Shown here: piece after piece, positions 33,914 through 44,814 of the stretch
Numbering within the stretch: the stretch's first letter is position 1
How the letters are laid out: every line of letters starts with the position of its first letter
Origin: Blasia pusilla
Lineage: Eukaryota > Marchantiophyta > Marchantiopsida > Blasiales
Reading direction: 5' to 3'
NCBI GenBank assembly: GCA_050084515.1
Contig: CM114273.1
Coordinates: forward strand, 22,630,001 to 22,694,000
Length of the DNA: 64,000 nt
Notes under the pieces: generated by a model
What the model saw: only the letters and a program-made list of their open reading frames with translations
Told to the model about the DNA's origin: nothing
Database searches by the model: none
Program-made: the position numbers and the translations under genes

Positions 33914-36900
33914 TATGATTCGTCAGCATCTTCTGACTCCGCTTCGATATCTGGGTCCTTTGCTCCTTTGTGATTGCGGGCCTCCGCTTTTTTTTTGCCT
34001 TCAGAAGGTGCCACCTTCTAGTTTGGTTCGGACTTGACTGCACGGGTAGTCCTTAGAAGACTACGATTTGCATCGATCTTGAAGAATTGATCGAACTTCA
34101 CGCAGAAGTCCGACAATATTGCCACTTGCGGACATAATGCTTGGAAATTGATGCCCGAAACCTGTAACGATACCGGCTAGGGGAGTTAGTACATCTGTTT
34201 GAATAAGAACTTAAGCTGAATGTATGTACTGATGATCAAAACTTAGGTTCCGAAAGAGAAACTCACCACTAGAGCCGTGTCGCACCCCTACTCTCCTTGA
34301 ACGTCAATCTTTAGTGTTGCGGAAGCGTGCGTTCAGTAGGTCACGAACTCATCGCCGATCTGCACCCAAACACGCACTCTCGTTAGTTGGGTTTGGCCAA
34401 CCGGCGTTCCAACCCACCGAGTCCTCAACTCGGCGTCTCATCAAGCTCACCCTTCCTTAGTTCCTAGCTCCCAACACATGGCAAGTCCTTCAAGACTTGG
34501 AACAGACTTTCTGGTTAGTCCAAGGATCTGAAACGGCACTTGCGCGCCTAGCGATCCCAACTGTTCAACGGTCCTCGGATGAGTTCCGAACCGAGACCCA
34601 AGTAATTGAGTCGCGATGGGTGGAATCCAAGAGGATGTCTAAAATTGCCTCATTTGGACTTGGTGCGAGTTTTCCAACCCAACGCCCAAACTTCAAACTC
34701 GCGTTCGTTCCATGCCCTTGAGCGCCCGCGGCGCCCAAAGTGGGGTTTGGGTTCCAAGCACTCTCGGAGACCTTCCCCTTTACTAGTACTTCTGGGGTTC
34801 TCCAATAACCCCTCCCCTTTGGGAAAAGAGGGTCGGGCCCTTCATTGTGGCCCTCAACCCGACTCCACTTACAGTCGTTTTCGGGTCGTATCTCGGCCGC
34901 TGCTTATGCGTTTGCAGCGATCTTTGGTGCGTTTGGACCGGATCTCCATAAGCTTTCCAACGCACCCTAATTTTCTCCAAACGCATCTTGGAGCTAAAAG
35001 TTATGGCCATAAATACAGTCGGAAACTCTCAAACGCTAGTGGCGTTCCAAATCCGGATCTTCCTTTTGGCAACCCACTTCCTAGACTCGACTTCTTCCAA
35101 GTCTCATTCCGCGTTTGGTCCAGGTTTCTGAGTCGCGACCATCACATCTGAAATGCGACTTCTCGCTCGCGTCTCGTCTCTTGTCTCCTCTTTGAGACAA
35201 CTCCAACGCGCAAACCATCTTAGCGTGAGCCCGCTAATGTTCCGATGTTCCGCTTGGCACTTGTTTGGTCATGAGGGTCGCGACAAGACGCTTGAACGCG
35301 ACAACGTGGATTTACCACAATGGCATTCTTCCGCGCTCCAACCTTTGACAAGCCATAGAAAATCTCCACGAGGTCACCCATTCAAAACTTGTTCTCCCTG
35401 AGGGGCGGTAGGAATCTATACTCCTTGTTGATCATATCTCTTGAGTCGTTGAGGGAGGTGGGAAGAACTTTTCTGCCAAGTACTCTGTTTACAACAACGA
35501 GTTGTTCGTACAGAGTGGACTCATTAAAACCATTGAAAAATATCGCTATAACAACCATGAGACATCCTCCACTCTAAATCCTCTATCTCTTTGGATCCGT
35601 CATTGGACATCTCACTGTACAAGGAATTACTCTAAATTAGAGATGGGAGGCTCTTTGGCATGCAACTATAACATTCTTGAGTATTTTGATCTCAGCGAAG
35701 AACACTAGTAATCTTTTGCTTGCATTGAGACGAGACTCCTCATCAAAATATTCTCCGAATTCTTCTACACTGAGCCGCTCATAATAATTGAAGCGCTAAC
35801 CATATTTACAAATTCTATGTCAAAAAGTACACCCCACTCATCATCTTCAACCGCCTAATTTACAACAATCAGGAAAAATCCGGGTGAGGTTGTATTAAAA
35901 CTACTAATGACTTCCTTGTGGGTAGATACAAGAAAGTTAGTTGTTGGGCGTTTGGCCCTCCGCAATCGCATTAAATCTCGCAACTTTCTACAAGATTCAT
36001 CAAGAGGAACACCGAATTTGGCTTGCGTGCCAAAGGAGAGATGCTTCTTCAAATGCTTCTCCTCGAGAAGAATGTCGAGGAGAATCTATGCATCATCGAT
36101 GCAGAATTCCTTATCCAAAATGAGCTTCTCATAGCAATCTCGAAAACTTTTTCCAATAGAGATTTCCCTCTCCGGGAAAAAGAACTTGCAGATGGCACAT
36201 ACATTCACTTGTTCGCGTTTCAATTTGTTGCAATAGGTTTCAGGTCCATCAAGTCTTCATTTTGTATTTTTTGAGTAGATGATGGCCGCAATTGCACCCT
36301 CAATTGCAAGAGTTCTTCTGCAACTCGCATCACATTCTCCTCGTCAAGCCCTTGGAGCGGTCTCAAGTTGGTCTTCTTGAGCCTCCTCTTCTCAACGCTC
36401 GTTTTATATCTCAGCCAGTACTCGGAGTACGCAAGACCATCTCGTGCCATGAGTCTACGTTCCTCGTAGGCAACCATGACAGCATGCCACATATTCCATG
36501 TCGCGGAAGAGAAATTGTAGACGAAGGTGTTTATCTCCTTGTGGCTGGAACCAAAAGGGGCGTTGAGCCTCTTTGTCATGGTCAGCACAAACCATGGAAC
36601 TTAAGTTTGATTAGAAAACCAATGATAATAGCTCGAACTGATTAAAGACAGAGATGGCATGTGTAGTCAATGTTCTATCAGAATTCTAATACAAATTTCA
36701 GATTTCGATTCGAATGGTACTGCATTAGCAATCCTGAATGCAAGGAAACCCACCACTTCTCCAATCTTCCTCTTCTTGGTCTTCTTGATCGCTGCCAACT
36801 CGATATTGCTCGTGTGGGCCTGGAAAGTGGCAATGAGCATTCTTATCGGAGTCTCCACTTTGCTGGGATATGCGTCCACTTCATTGTGAAGTGAGGAGAG

Positions 36901-38290
36901 GCTGCAATACCGAAGACGGTTTTTGGGACAATCTTCTCCCCAAACTACTGTATATGGGAGACTTTGAAATAAATTGTCCCCGGTCATCTCATAAATTTTA
37001 GAGAAGCATACTATTGTATGTTGACCAACAATTGTCCACTAGTAGATTTTTGTACCATCAAGTAGATATCCATCGACTATCTCCTCTTCTAAGGGGAAAA
37101 CTAGTAAATGGTCCCCCTGATATTCATCAGATGCTCTTGCAATATTGCATGTACAAGGAATAACAATATATGTGATTATATTTTTCGCTATGAAATTTCT
37201 AGTCCCCAAGAGACTATGCATCAGGGCATTCACTCGCTCCTCATAAAGCTCCCTCGCTTTGATGTCAAGCGGGGCAAGTTTGAAATCATTGAGATCTAAT
37301 CGAAAGATTTTCAGAGTAGAGTTCAGAATATAAAGATCCTTGAACTGCTCCCACAATCTCTCTTGTGCCGGCCTCGCACACTCAACAAGTTTTGTGTGTC
37401 GCCCTTGCATCAAGCTCGGCGACTTCGTTTTCCTTGACTATCACAATAGACCCAATCTCTAACGTAGAGTTTAAACCCTTTTCTCGACGAGCACTTGTCA
37501 TCTCTTTTCCCAACCCAATGCGCGCTACCTTTTTTCCTTCTTGTACCATCAATGGTAACGCAAACTCGGGGGTAGCAACCCCGGTAGTTACCCGAATCAT
37601 CTCTCTCAAAAAATTACCAATGTCCTGAATGTCCGATGAAACAAGACCTCTCATCACTAGCTCCTGGACATCATAGGGAAGAGTTTGAACTCCCAAATTC
37701 AGTTCGGCTCGATAAAAGAAGGATTGAGTAACATCCACATGATAGTTCTCTTCATTATCCGCGTCTAAAAGGTGCAATACCAAGAATGTGTCACTAGCAA
37801 CAATGCTACATCCAATCAAGCCCATTCCATCCAAAATTTCACTCTCCTTCCCTGCAAGTTTGACATTCAGTCTTATTTTGGACACCCCTTGCGCAGCCAA
37901 TATTCTAAAGTTCATCCCATAAGCTCGAACAATCGGATTGACGAAATTCAAATTGAAAGGCACTCTCCGGTGGTGGATCAAAGCGCCTAGAACCTTTGTC
38001 CGAGTAAGAATATGCTTCTTAACCATGATTGTAGACCGACAAACTTTACTGCAACACAAGAATTCGTAAGCAATGCGTTAAACACAGAAGAGAAAACCCA
38101 TTTCTTAACGCAAGATAGGCAAGAATCGAGTAATATATTAGTCATCATAAATCCATTTAGTGCGAACATATGTAGACGTGAACTAACCTTGGTGAATTGG
38201 AAAGTGGAGATCTGCATAACCTTAGGAATTTCGGAACTCGGTCCCTTGGGCAATTGTTGCTCTGGTCTACGGTGGAATTCAATGAGCTAA
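33914..38290 (-). pseudogene. Unrecognised multi-exon gene, decayed
   Basis: I do not recognise the family. On the minus strand an N-terminal exon (QLPKGPSSEIPKVMQ) ends at 38,188 with AAG/GTTAGT, then a 139-nt intron to 38,049. A long exon follows (open 38,059-37,382), continued after a one-base frame change by 37,413-37,039. Past a TAG at about 37,040 it runs on to 36,667, giving TIVGQHTIVCFSKIYE and VVWGEDCPKNRLRYCSLSSL. The GQH segment faintly recalls DGQHR/ParB-like proteins. Further exons lie at 36,588-36,220 and about 36,245-35,855 (CAICKFFFPEREISIG). The last exons near 34,330-33,914 read TLKIDVQGE, stop, GCDTALV/VSGINFQAL across an 86-nt intron, ending ESEDADES. Several in-frame stops sit where Trp or Gln is plausible. 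The gene ends about 100 bp before the presumed start of the FCP1-like gene. Confidence 0.5.
34380..35340. other. GC-rich block inside the unrecognised gene
   Basis: Base composition rises well above that of the surrounding exons and introns, with many CG dinucleotides. On the gene strand it lies between an exon ending near 35,340 (GDLVEIFYGLSK) and an exon starting near 34,360 after a TTGGGTGCAG acceptor. It behaves as one long intron or as an insertion in an intron. No terminal repeats or target duplications were found. The 181-codon plus-strand frame within it is not supported. Confidence 0.45.
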
Positions 38291-38299
38291 AGATTTTGA

Positions 38300-41080
38300 A
38301 ACTAGGGGGTCCACTGACACCACCAGATTCAATACAAACTCCTGATTCAGAAACGTATTAGTTGTCGTTCTTCTGTTTCTCTTGCGAATCTAGGAACTGA
38401 TACTAAAACTTACAAAGATGACGTCCCCAACACCCGACTGAACCCAACAACAATGACGTCCACCTGGGTTAGAAATTCACTGTCCGGAGGAGGAAATTTG
38501 ACAGTAGCCTAATTTTTTTACAAGATTCCTTACCCTAACATATATTCCAATCTACCCCCACAGTTCAATCAAACTTCCATATGAGGTACTAGTGTACATT
38601 TGCCCACCAAAACTATGTAGGCTCCCGTGGCTACAATAGAGTATACTTGTAGGGTAGTTGTAGAATTACTCCCTCCAAACCTCTACCAATCAAAACATGA
38701 AGTAGTGAACGGTAGAAATTCTTCATGATTGGTTCTTTGTTCACAGTACAAACAACTTACCACAATGCCGAAGGCGTACTACGTCTAAATCGCCACGAAG
38801 TCAGAAGCCGTGATACCTTCTCAAGGGGTACCAAGTCTAAAGGGTTTCCAAGCCGGAAGGGCTACTACATGTGTCGCGTTTGCAAACTTGAAGGGCTACA
38901 AGGTTGGAGCACTACCACGTCCGAGACTATGTCTGGATCCTTACCGCGTCGCAAAGGCTTCTACGTTAGAAATGTTACGGCGTCTAAACGGACCGTTTCA
39001 GCATTAGAAGGGGTACTACGTTCGAACCATTAGCAGGTTAGGCTTCTGACGACTTGCAATAGGATCTCAAGTCCATACTCGAATGAACATGGCGGATCAT
39101 AATCTGTGTGGTTCCCAAGTGTAGATCTTAACATACTAACCGTTACGTCCGTTATCCAAACGGCACCAGCCAATCCCTTCAATGAAAGTAAATACACTGT
39201 CATGAAGAAACTCAAGCGTCCGAGGCCAAGTATTGCGGCCTTTGACGTTCCTCCTTCTCCTTGTCCCTCCACCATTATCTACTTTCGTAAGATGGGACTA
39301 AAGGAGAGAATTTTACACTACGAACGTAGTAGATATATGGACTAGTGACCTAACTCCTCGAAAAGCACGGCTAGCCAACTGCAAAACGCATTCAGAACTA
39401 AAACATAGTAAGGCGGTTGCAGGCCTTAGTGCCGCAATTGCACTCCGACAAGCTCACTCAAATCATCCAAAGTTCCTACTCAGTTTTGATTCTTAGGTTC
39501 TCCCGACCGACTGAAGTTGGCTTCGGTCCGTCGAGAGTACCTAAGAAATCAGAACTATAGATCTAGTTAAAAAAACGATAACTGAATCCAATTCCCTAAA
39601 CCATTTTTATCGTCCTCCATTCAAAACTAAAACGCAATTCCCTATCCTAATCTATGGTAACTGTTCCCAATGACATCGGTAGCCTCTACAGGGACTACAT
39701 AAGAATTATAACTTTGGATCCAGTTCCAGAAATGCAAACTCATTCCAACCCAATTAGCAAATGGAACTCTAGTTCCAAGAGAACAAGTTGGCTTCGGTCG
39801 GTCGGGAGTATCTAAGAATTATAACTAAAGATATAGTTAAACAAACGATAATTGAATCCAATTCCCTAAACCTTTTTTGTAACTCGACATGTAGGGTCTG
39901 AATCGGAAGTGTAGTTGCAAACCCTGAAACCTAAACACTGACATGCACAACACTTCTAGAAATAATAGAACGACCAAAATACCTTCACAAAGGGCACTAA
40001 GAATCCAGCTCTGCATGACATCTCCCGCCTAGAAATAAAAGCCATATATTCAATTGCACTGGAAGTACGGATCTATGCTTAGTTTGATAGCTTTGAATCT
40101 AGAAATGAACGGATACCTAAATCTGTGCTTTCAAAATCAGAGTTCCCAAATCCAATTGCTGGCCTCTATGCGTGCTACCTCACAATAAGAACTATAGATC
40201 CAATTGTCGAAAAGAGAAGGAGGATCAATCAGAACTCAGATTATGCTTCCAAACATGACAATTGAGCCCAAATAGCTGCTTTTAGAACTGTAGATCCCAA
40301 ATGAGATCGCTGACCTCCTTATCGGCTTCCTCACTATCGTGTCATGCGTATACACATCACTACACAACATACATCATTGTCATTGAACACACACACAAAC
40401 ACACACGATCCCATGCTAACTCATGGCATCCATACATAGAGGCGAGAAGTACCAAAATATCTCCAATAAAGTAAGATCAAATCTCTCTCACAACACTATA
40501 GTTCTCACATGTGTGCACTCTCATATGTGTCTCTCAATGTCAAACCAAATCGACTCTCCTAATGAGAGGCTTGGGTTACACACACAACGCAAGCAAGACC
40601 ATAGCTCCGCCGCCTCATGCCAAGAGGTTTAACAAAGAGAGAATGAGCTCTCAAGCTCTCTCTCTTGGAGATATACCCCCTTCCCTCTCCCAAGCCCTCT
40701 CAATGGTAACCTATGCTCGTAGGTCATCTCCTTGGCTTTTGACCTGCTGTAGCGGGTCAAGGGCCAATTCCCAAAGTGGAAAGTCAACTATCCCCAATAT
40801 GAAAACTTACCCAAAATAATAAGTTTCTCTATATGGCTTCAAATGAGCCGAAACGAAGGGGAAACCTACTCTCTCAGGTTTCCCGGGGCCTCAACAAGTC
40901 ATCCTCAACCTCCGGGGCATGTCCTCCACTACTTGTGCAGACGCTCTGCTAGATCCCTACGATCTATCCTAACACTCGTGACAATCGGAACTAGAGATCC
41001 AATTCTCGAAATGAGAAGGAGGATCAATCAGAACTCAGATTCCGGTTCCTGATGCGACAATTGAGCCTGAACGGGGGCGT
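38300..41080. other. Repeat-rich spacer with decayed dyads
   Basis: No gene is supported. Dyads related to those of the 207-bp satellite recur in eroded form, for example TGGAACTCTAGTTCCA (39,762-39,777), AGAACTATAGATCCAATT near 40,189 and GGAACTAGAGATCCAATT near 40,986. Two segments of about 100 bp (39,495-39,605 and 39,787-39,890) are direct repeats that share GTTGGCTTCGGTC and GAATCCAATTCCCTAAACC. Two of about 90 bp (40,183-40,274 and 40,979-41,070) share GAGAAGGAGGATCAATCAGA. Confidence 0.5.
38757..39030 (+). repeat. Degenerate minisatellite
   Basis: A loose phrase, GG(C/G)(T/G)ACTACGTC(C/T)(G/A)AA, recurs about every 35-40 bp, with variants such as GGGTACCAAGTCTAAAGGG and GGCTTCTACGTTAGAAA. 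Copies are too eroded for an exact unit. The plus-strand frame 38,725-39,033 reflects the repeat and is not a gene. Confidence 0.45.
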
Positions 41081-41098
41081 TTGGGGCAGTACTTCCTA

Positions 41099-41205
41099 AC
41101 GGTTTAGGGTTTTTTGATCTAGGATTTAGGGTTTTTAGCTTAAGGTTAGGGCTTTTGGCTTAGGATTAGTGGTTTGTGGCTTATGTTTTAGGGTTAAGGG
41201 TTTAT
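41099..41205 (+). repeat. Telomere-like repeats, G-strand arm
   Basis: Degenerate TTTAGGG units alternate with GGCTTA/TTGGCTTA words. This is the mirror orientation of the following C-strand arm. Together they form an inverted arrangement rather than a simple array. Confidence 0.7.
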
Positions 41206-41269
41206 TCTTTCCTGTCTAGGCATCAAGAAAGGGTTGTATAATTTTTTGGCTAGGACTTAGTGTTTAGGT

Positions 41270-41645
41270 AATCCCTAAGCCAAAAACTTTAGACACTAGG
41301 CCAAAAACCCTAAATCTCAACCCCTAAGCCAAAAACCCGAAGCCCTAGGCCAAGCACCATAAACCCTAAGCGGAAAACCCTAAACCCTAAGCGAAAAACC
41401 CTAAACCCTAAGCCAAACACCCTAAACCCTAGAACCTGAGCAATAAACCCTAAGCCAAAAACCCTAAACCCTAACCCTTAAGACAAAAACCCTAAACCCT
41501 TGGCCAAGAATCCTAAACCCTAAACGAAATACCCTAAACCCTAAACGAAATACCCTAAACCCTAGAACCTAAGCAATAAACCCTAAATCCTAGGCCAAAA
41601 ATCCGATACCCTAGTCCCTCGGCCAAAAACCCTAAACCCTAATCA
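41270..41645 (+). repeat. Telomere-like repeats, C-strand arm
   Basis: There are about twenty degenerate CCCTAAA units interspersed with GCCAAAAA, giving a composite unit AACCCTAAGCCAAAA. Interstitial telomere-type DNA of this kind can arise from break repair or amplification. The GCCAAAA spacer makes it a distinct minisatellite and not plain telomere sequence. Confidence 0.75.
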
Positions 41646-41774
41646 ATAAACATGGTTGATAAAGAGGGTAAAACCTAAGTTGTATTCCCATTACACTATG
41701 TCTTAGTGTGCTTATAATCTTATTAGAATAAAATCGGGTTTTCTAAAACACCACATTTGTCGAAATTGGTGTTC

Positions 41775-42520
41775 AATACACTAGAGTCAATGTATAAATC
41801 ACTTGTAGATCGATTATCTCTTAAACATTAATGCCATATGGTGAGTCATACCCAAGAGATGCTCAATATGTAAATATTGTTAATCAAGTGCAATTCTTGG
41901 AATTGCACTTGATGTTGTTGCTACATGTTATTTTTTTGTCAAAAGGCTATAACTCTCATATCTACCTTCTTTTTAAAGAAAAAAATTTATGTTATGACTT
42001 TTTTTTCTCACAGTAATTACAAGATTCAAGAACCTTCTATTTTTAATCTAAACCTAAATTATTTCCACTATCAACACTTTGAGATCATGCTTGATTCTAA
42101 TTTGTAATAGGCTATATGAAATTATATTGATCGCCTCTTCTAACATATCCTTGGTATCCGTAAGGACCACAAGAGCCAACAGCCTTGTTTTGTTTTGTAG
42201 AAGATCCTGCACAGAAAAATAAAGTAGTCTCTTACAAACCACTATCTTTTAATTACGCATCTCCTTATTGCTACATGCTATTGATTAACAACAAGACTAA
42301 CTCTTCAAAGGTAGGATATTTCTCTCATAGAGATAAAATCCTCAAAGGACTTGTATTCTTTTGGAGGATCTTGATAGTGGAAAAATTCAAATATCATCCT
42401 TTTATGTAGTCACTCAAATACTACTCAATAACTGAAGAATATGTATGATGTCCAAATAAAATTAATGATGCTTTGTGATCCTTCAATTCCTCACTTCATT
42501 TGAATGGTTTCATTGGTTAT
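41775..42520 (-). pseudogene. Copia gag-protease fragment D
   Basis: This segment aligns in order and orientation with copia A from the protease start through the zinc knuckle and into gag (A: about 10,690-9,970). Landmarks include CATATGGTGAGTCATACCC, CACAGTAATTACAAGATTC (zinc-knuckle start) and AGGTAGGATATTTCTCTCAT. No LTR, PBS, integrase or RT remains. A small local duplication, CAATTCTTGGAATTGCACTTGA, is specific to this copy. It is an isolated relic next to the telomere-like repeats. Confidence 0.7.
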
Positions 42521-42578
42521 GGTCACATGCTTCATATATTTGAATAAAAAGAAATCATTTTTTCATCGATTACAATAA

Positions 42579-42635
42579 ATGTTATAAGGTTTGCAAATAA
42601 TTCTCCAAGAGAATTATTTGCAAACCTTATAACAT
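42579..42635. repeat. Perfect inverted repeat, 27-bp arms, 3-nt loop
   Basis: Arm one (42,579-42,605) begins ATGTTATAAGGTTTGC and ends AATTCTC. The loop is CAA (42,606-42,608). Arm two (42,609-42,635) is its exact reverse complement. It could form a very stable hairpin in DNA or RNA. With no mismatches in otherwise heavily decayed DNA, it must be younger than its surroundings or maintained by gene conversion. Confidence 0.92.
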
Positions 42636-42649
42636 AAAAATAAAATTTT

Positions 42650-43390
42650 GGATTTTTCCTAAGGCCCACGTCTTCCCAAATATATGTCCGCGGACATAGG
42701 TCCATCCCTAGGACAGACATTTATGTGTGGGACTAGGCACCCAAGCTTGCCCTTGGGGCTCACCGAGGATCTACAAGGAAAAAACACATTGTTTCTTAAG
42801 ACATCCTTTAAGAGAAGGAGAATGTGGCACTCAATCACAAAAAAAAAAATGTTTTTAGACAAATCCTTTTAATACCATCTTTATTTATTCTATCTTGTAA
42901 AATAGAAAGCCCTCTTCATCATTATCATAGATATTCTTAAATATGAGCTAACCAAAGGAAGTGGATACCTCGGAACACGGTTGCATAGAAATAATATAGA
43001 TGCGCAAGGACAAGCACACAAGGTGTATCGCGAGTCCCCTCATGGCGAGACGCGGGATTGGGCACATAAATGGGCTACAGTTCAGAGCGCTGGGATGAGT
43101 TGGTAGGGATTTGGAAAGTGTATCAAGATTACACATGGACAAAGTTTGTGTCCAATGACTTATGTCCGTCTCTAGGACGGAGATGTCCATGTGGCTCCGG
43201 GTTCCTTCAGCCTACACTTGGGCCCACCCCGCTCACAACGTAGATATAGGCTTGGCCAGCTTGCAGCCAGTGTAGCGACTCATTGCCTGTTCTTTCCAGC
43301 CATTTTGTAGCTTGTACCTCGCTCGTAGAGGCCCGCACTGGCTTGCCCTAAGCTTGTGTAAGGCATGCATTAGCATGCATAGGGCCAGTG
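42650..43390. other. Spacer with GTCC/GGAC dyads
   Basis: No gene is recognised. Short self-complementary phrases such as TATGTCCGCGGACATA (about 42,685) and GTCCGTCTCTAGGACGGA (about 43,165) occur. The segment at 43,125-43,195 resembles the outer arm of the neighbouring foldback element. The stretch 43,200-43,390 resembles GC-rich repeats at 16,250-16,510. Confidence 0.5.
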
Positions 43391-44814
43391 GCCAAGGTTG
43401 CATGTGGATAAAGTACGTGTCCTTGAACTTATGTCCGACCTATAAAAGGACTTGTCAATATGGGTCCCATCTCCCCCTTCTTTCTCATCCTCCCCACTTT
43501 CCTTCGTGATCTGCATTCTCTTGTTTCTTCCTTCTCCCACTTGCACTCCCTTCCCCTTTAATGTCATGTCTGCCCTTGCCCTGCCTTCCATCATGAACTA
43601 TAAAGTGTGGGCCCCACCTTTTGCAATCCATGCAGTCTTGCCTCCCCTTGTGAATTATGTATGTATGAAGTTAATGGCTATTTAGTTCTTAGGTTAGAGA
43701 TTTGTAATTCAAAAAAATTTGGTTGGGGAGTACAAGTTAAGAAAAACCTTAAGATGAAATCACTATTTTATATACATGTAAGGAAAAAAATTATTATAAA
43801 TATTCAACTAAAATCTATGTCATTTATTGATTTACTCATAACTTGACCTCACGTGATTTAAAATAACTCAACATTTAGTCAATCATTTCACCATATGACT
43901 AAGGAGAAATCCAAAGTTATTCAATGACTCCGTGATATTCTTAAATGACTAAAATATTATAAGTTTGTGCTTTAAATTGACTCCAGCCTTTGGAAGTCAT
44001 GTTGGACTATGACTCAGCCATATCTCCAAATTCTAATATGACTCAGTCATATTGTTATATGACTACATTGTTACTGTTTGATAGAAAGCTTTGACTAGTA
44101 TATCACTGCGGGACATTCTAGTCATACATTTAAGTCATGAAGAACATAAGTCATTTTAGTCTTAGTCATAAAAAGCATGATTTTCTTCTTGTGATGTTTG
44201 TGGACATGCCCAAACTTGTCCCTCCATATCCGTCTAGGGAGAAACTTGTCCATTTTTTTGCAACCATACTTGTGGCGGACCCTATGTGCCATATGGGCCA
44301 ACGTGGGTTGGGTGTAGGCCACACACAACCTCATAGCCTGCACATCCATTCAATCCCTCTGTGTGTCCCTTAATTTGACCTGCTATCTTCCCACATCTCA
44401 AGCCCATGCGGGCCATCATGGTACAAAAAGAGCCTAGGCATAATATCCATTGGGCATGTCCATTCCATGGACGGAAATTCCGTCTCATAGTTGCACAAAA
44501 CTGGACAAGTGCGTTTGTCGGACACACATAGACAAATGAGTTTTGATATGTCCACGGACATGTATTGTAAGAGGTGGGGCCCACACTCGTAGCACATGAT
44601 GGAAGGCACCGTAGGGGCGGGAAAGACAATAAGTGGGAAGGGAGTCCATGTGGTGGGAGGAGCAAACGAGAAAGTGTGAATCATTGAGGCAAGTGGGGGA
44701 ATGAGAAATAAGGGGGAGATGGGGCCCATATGGATAAGTCTTTCAATAGGACGCACGTAAGTCCACGGATATGGACATGTCCGTAGACATGGACTTTGTC
44801 CATAGTTAACCTTG
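43391..44814. mobile_element. Foldback element, about 1.4 kb
   Basis: The outer arms (43,391-43,634 and 44,558-44,814) are imperfect inverted repeats of about 250 bp. The left arm has CCAAGGTTGCATGTGGATAA, GGGTCCCATCTCCCCC and GTGGGCCCCACCT, each matched in reverse complement on the right. The symmetry continues inwards: TGACT words crowd the left half (43,850-44,095) and AGTCA words the right (44,110-44,170). The centre is at about 44,102, the exact midpoint. No transposase frame was seen, so it would be a non-autonomous foldback or TIR element. No target duplication was established. Confidence 0.6.

Noticed and set aside
34606-35151. Plus-strand open frame of 181 codons
   Set aside because: It lies in the GC-rich block, where stop codons are rare by composition, shows no domain or repeat, and is antisense to a gene whose exons flank it.
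22440-41080. Remnant of an integrated large DNA virus (phosphatase plus protease-like genes, hairpin motifs)
   Set aside because: Exons are joined by GT-AG introns of about 86-180 nt with duplicated cassettes, and no capsid, packaging or replication genes are seen. A plant gene pair is the simpler reading.
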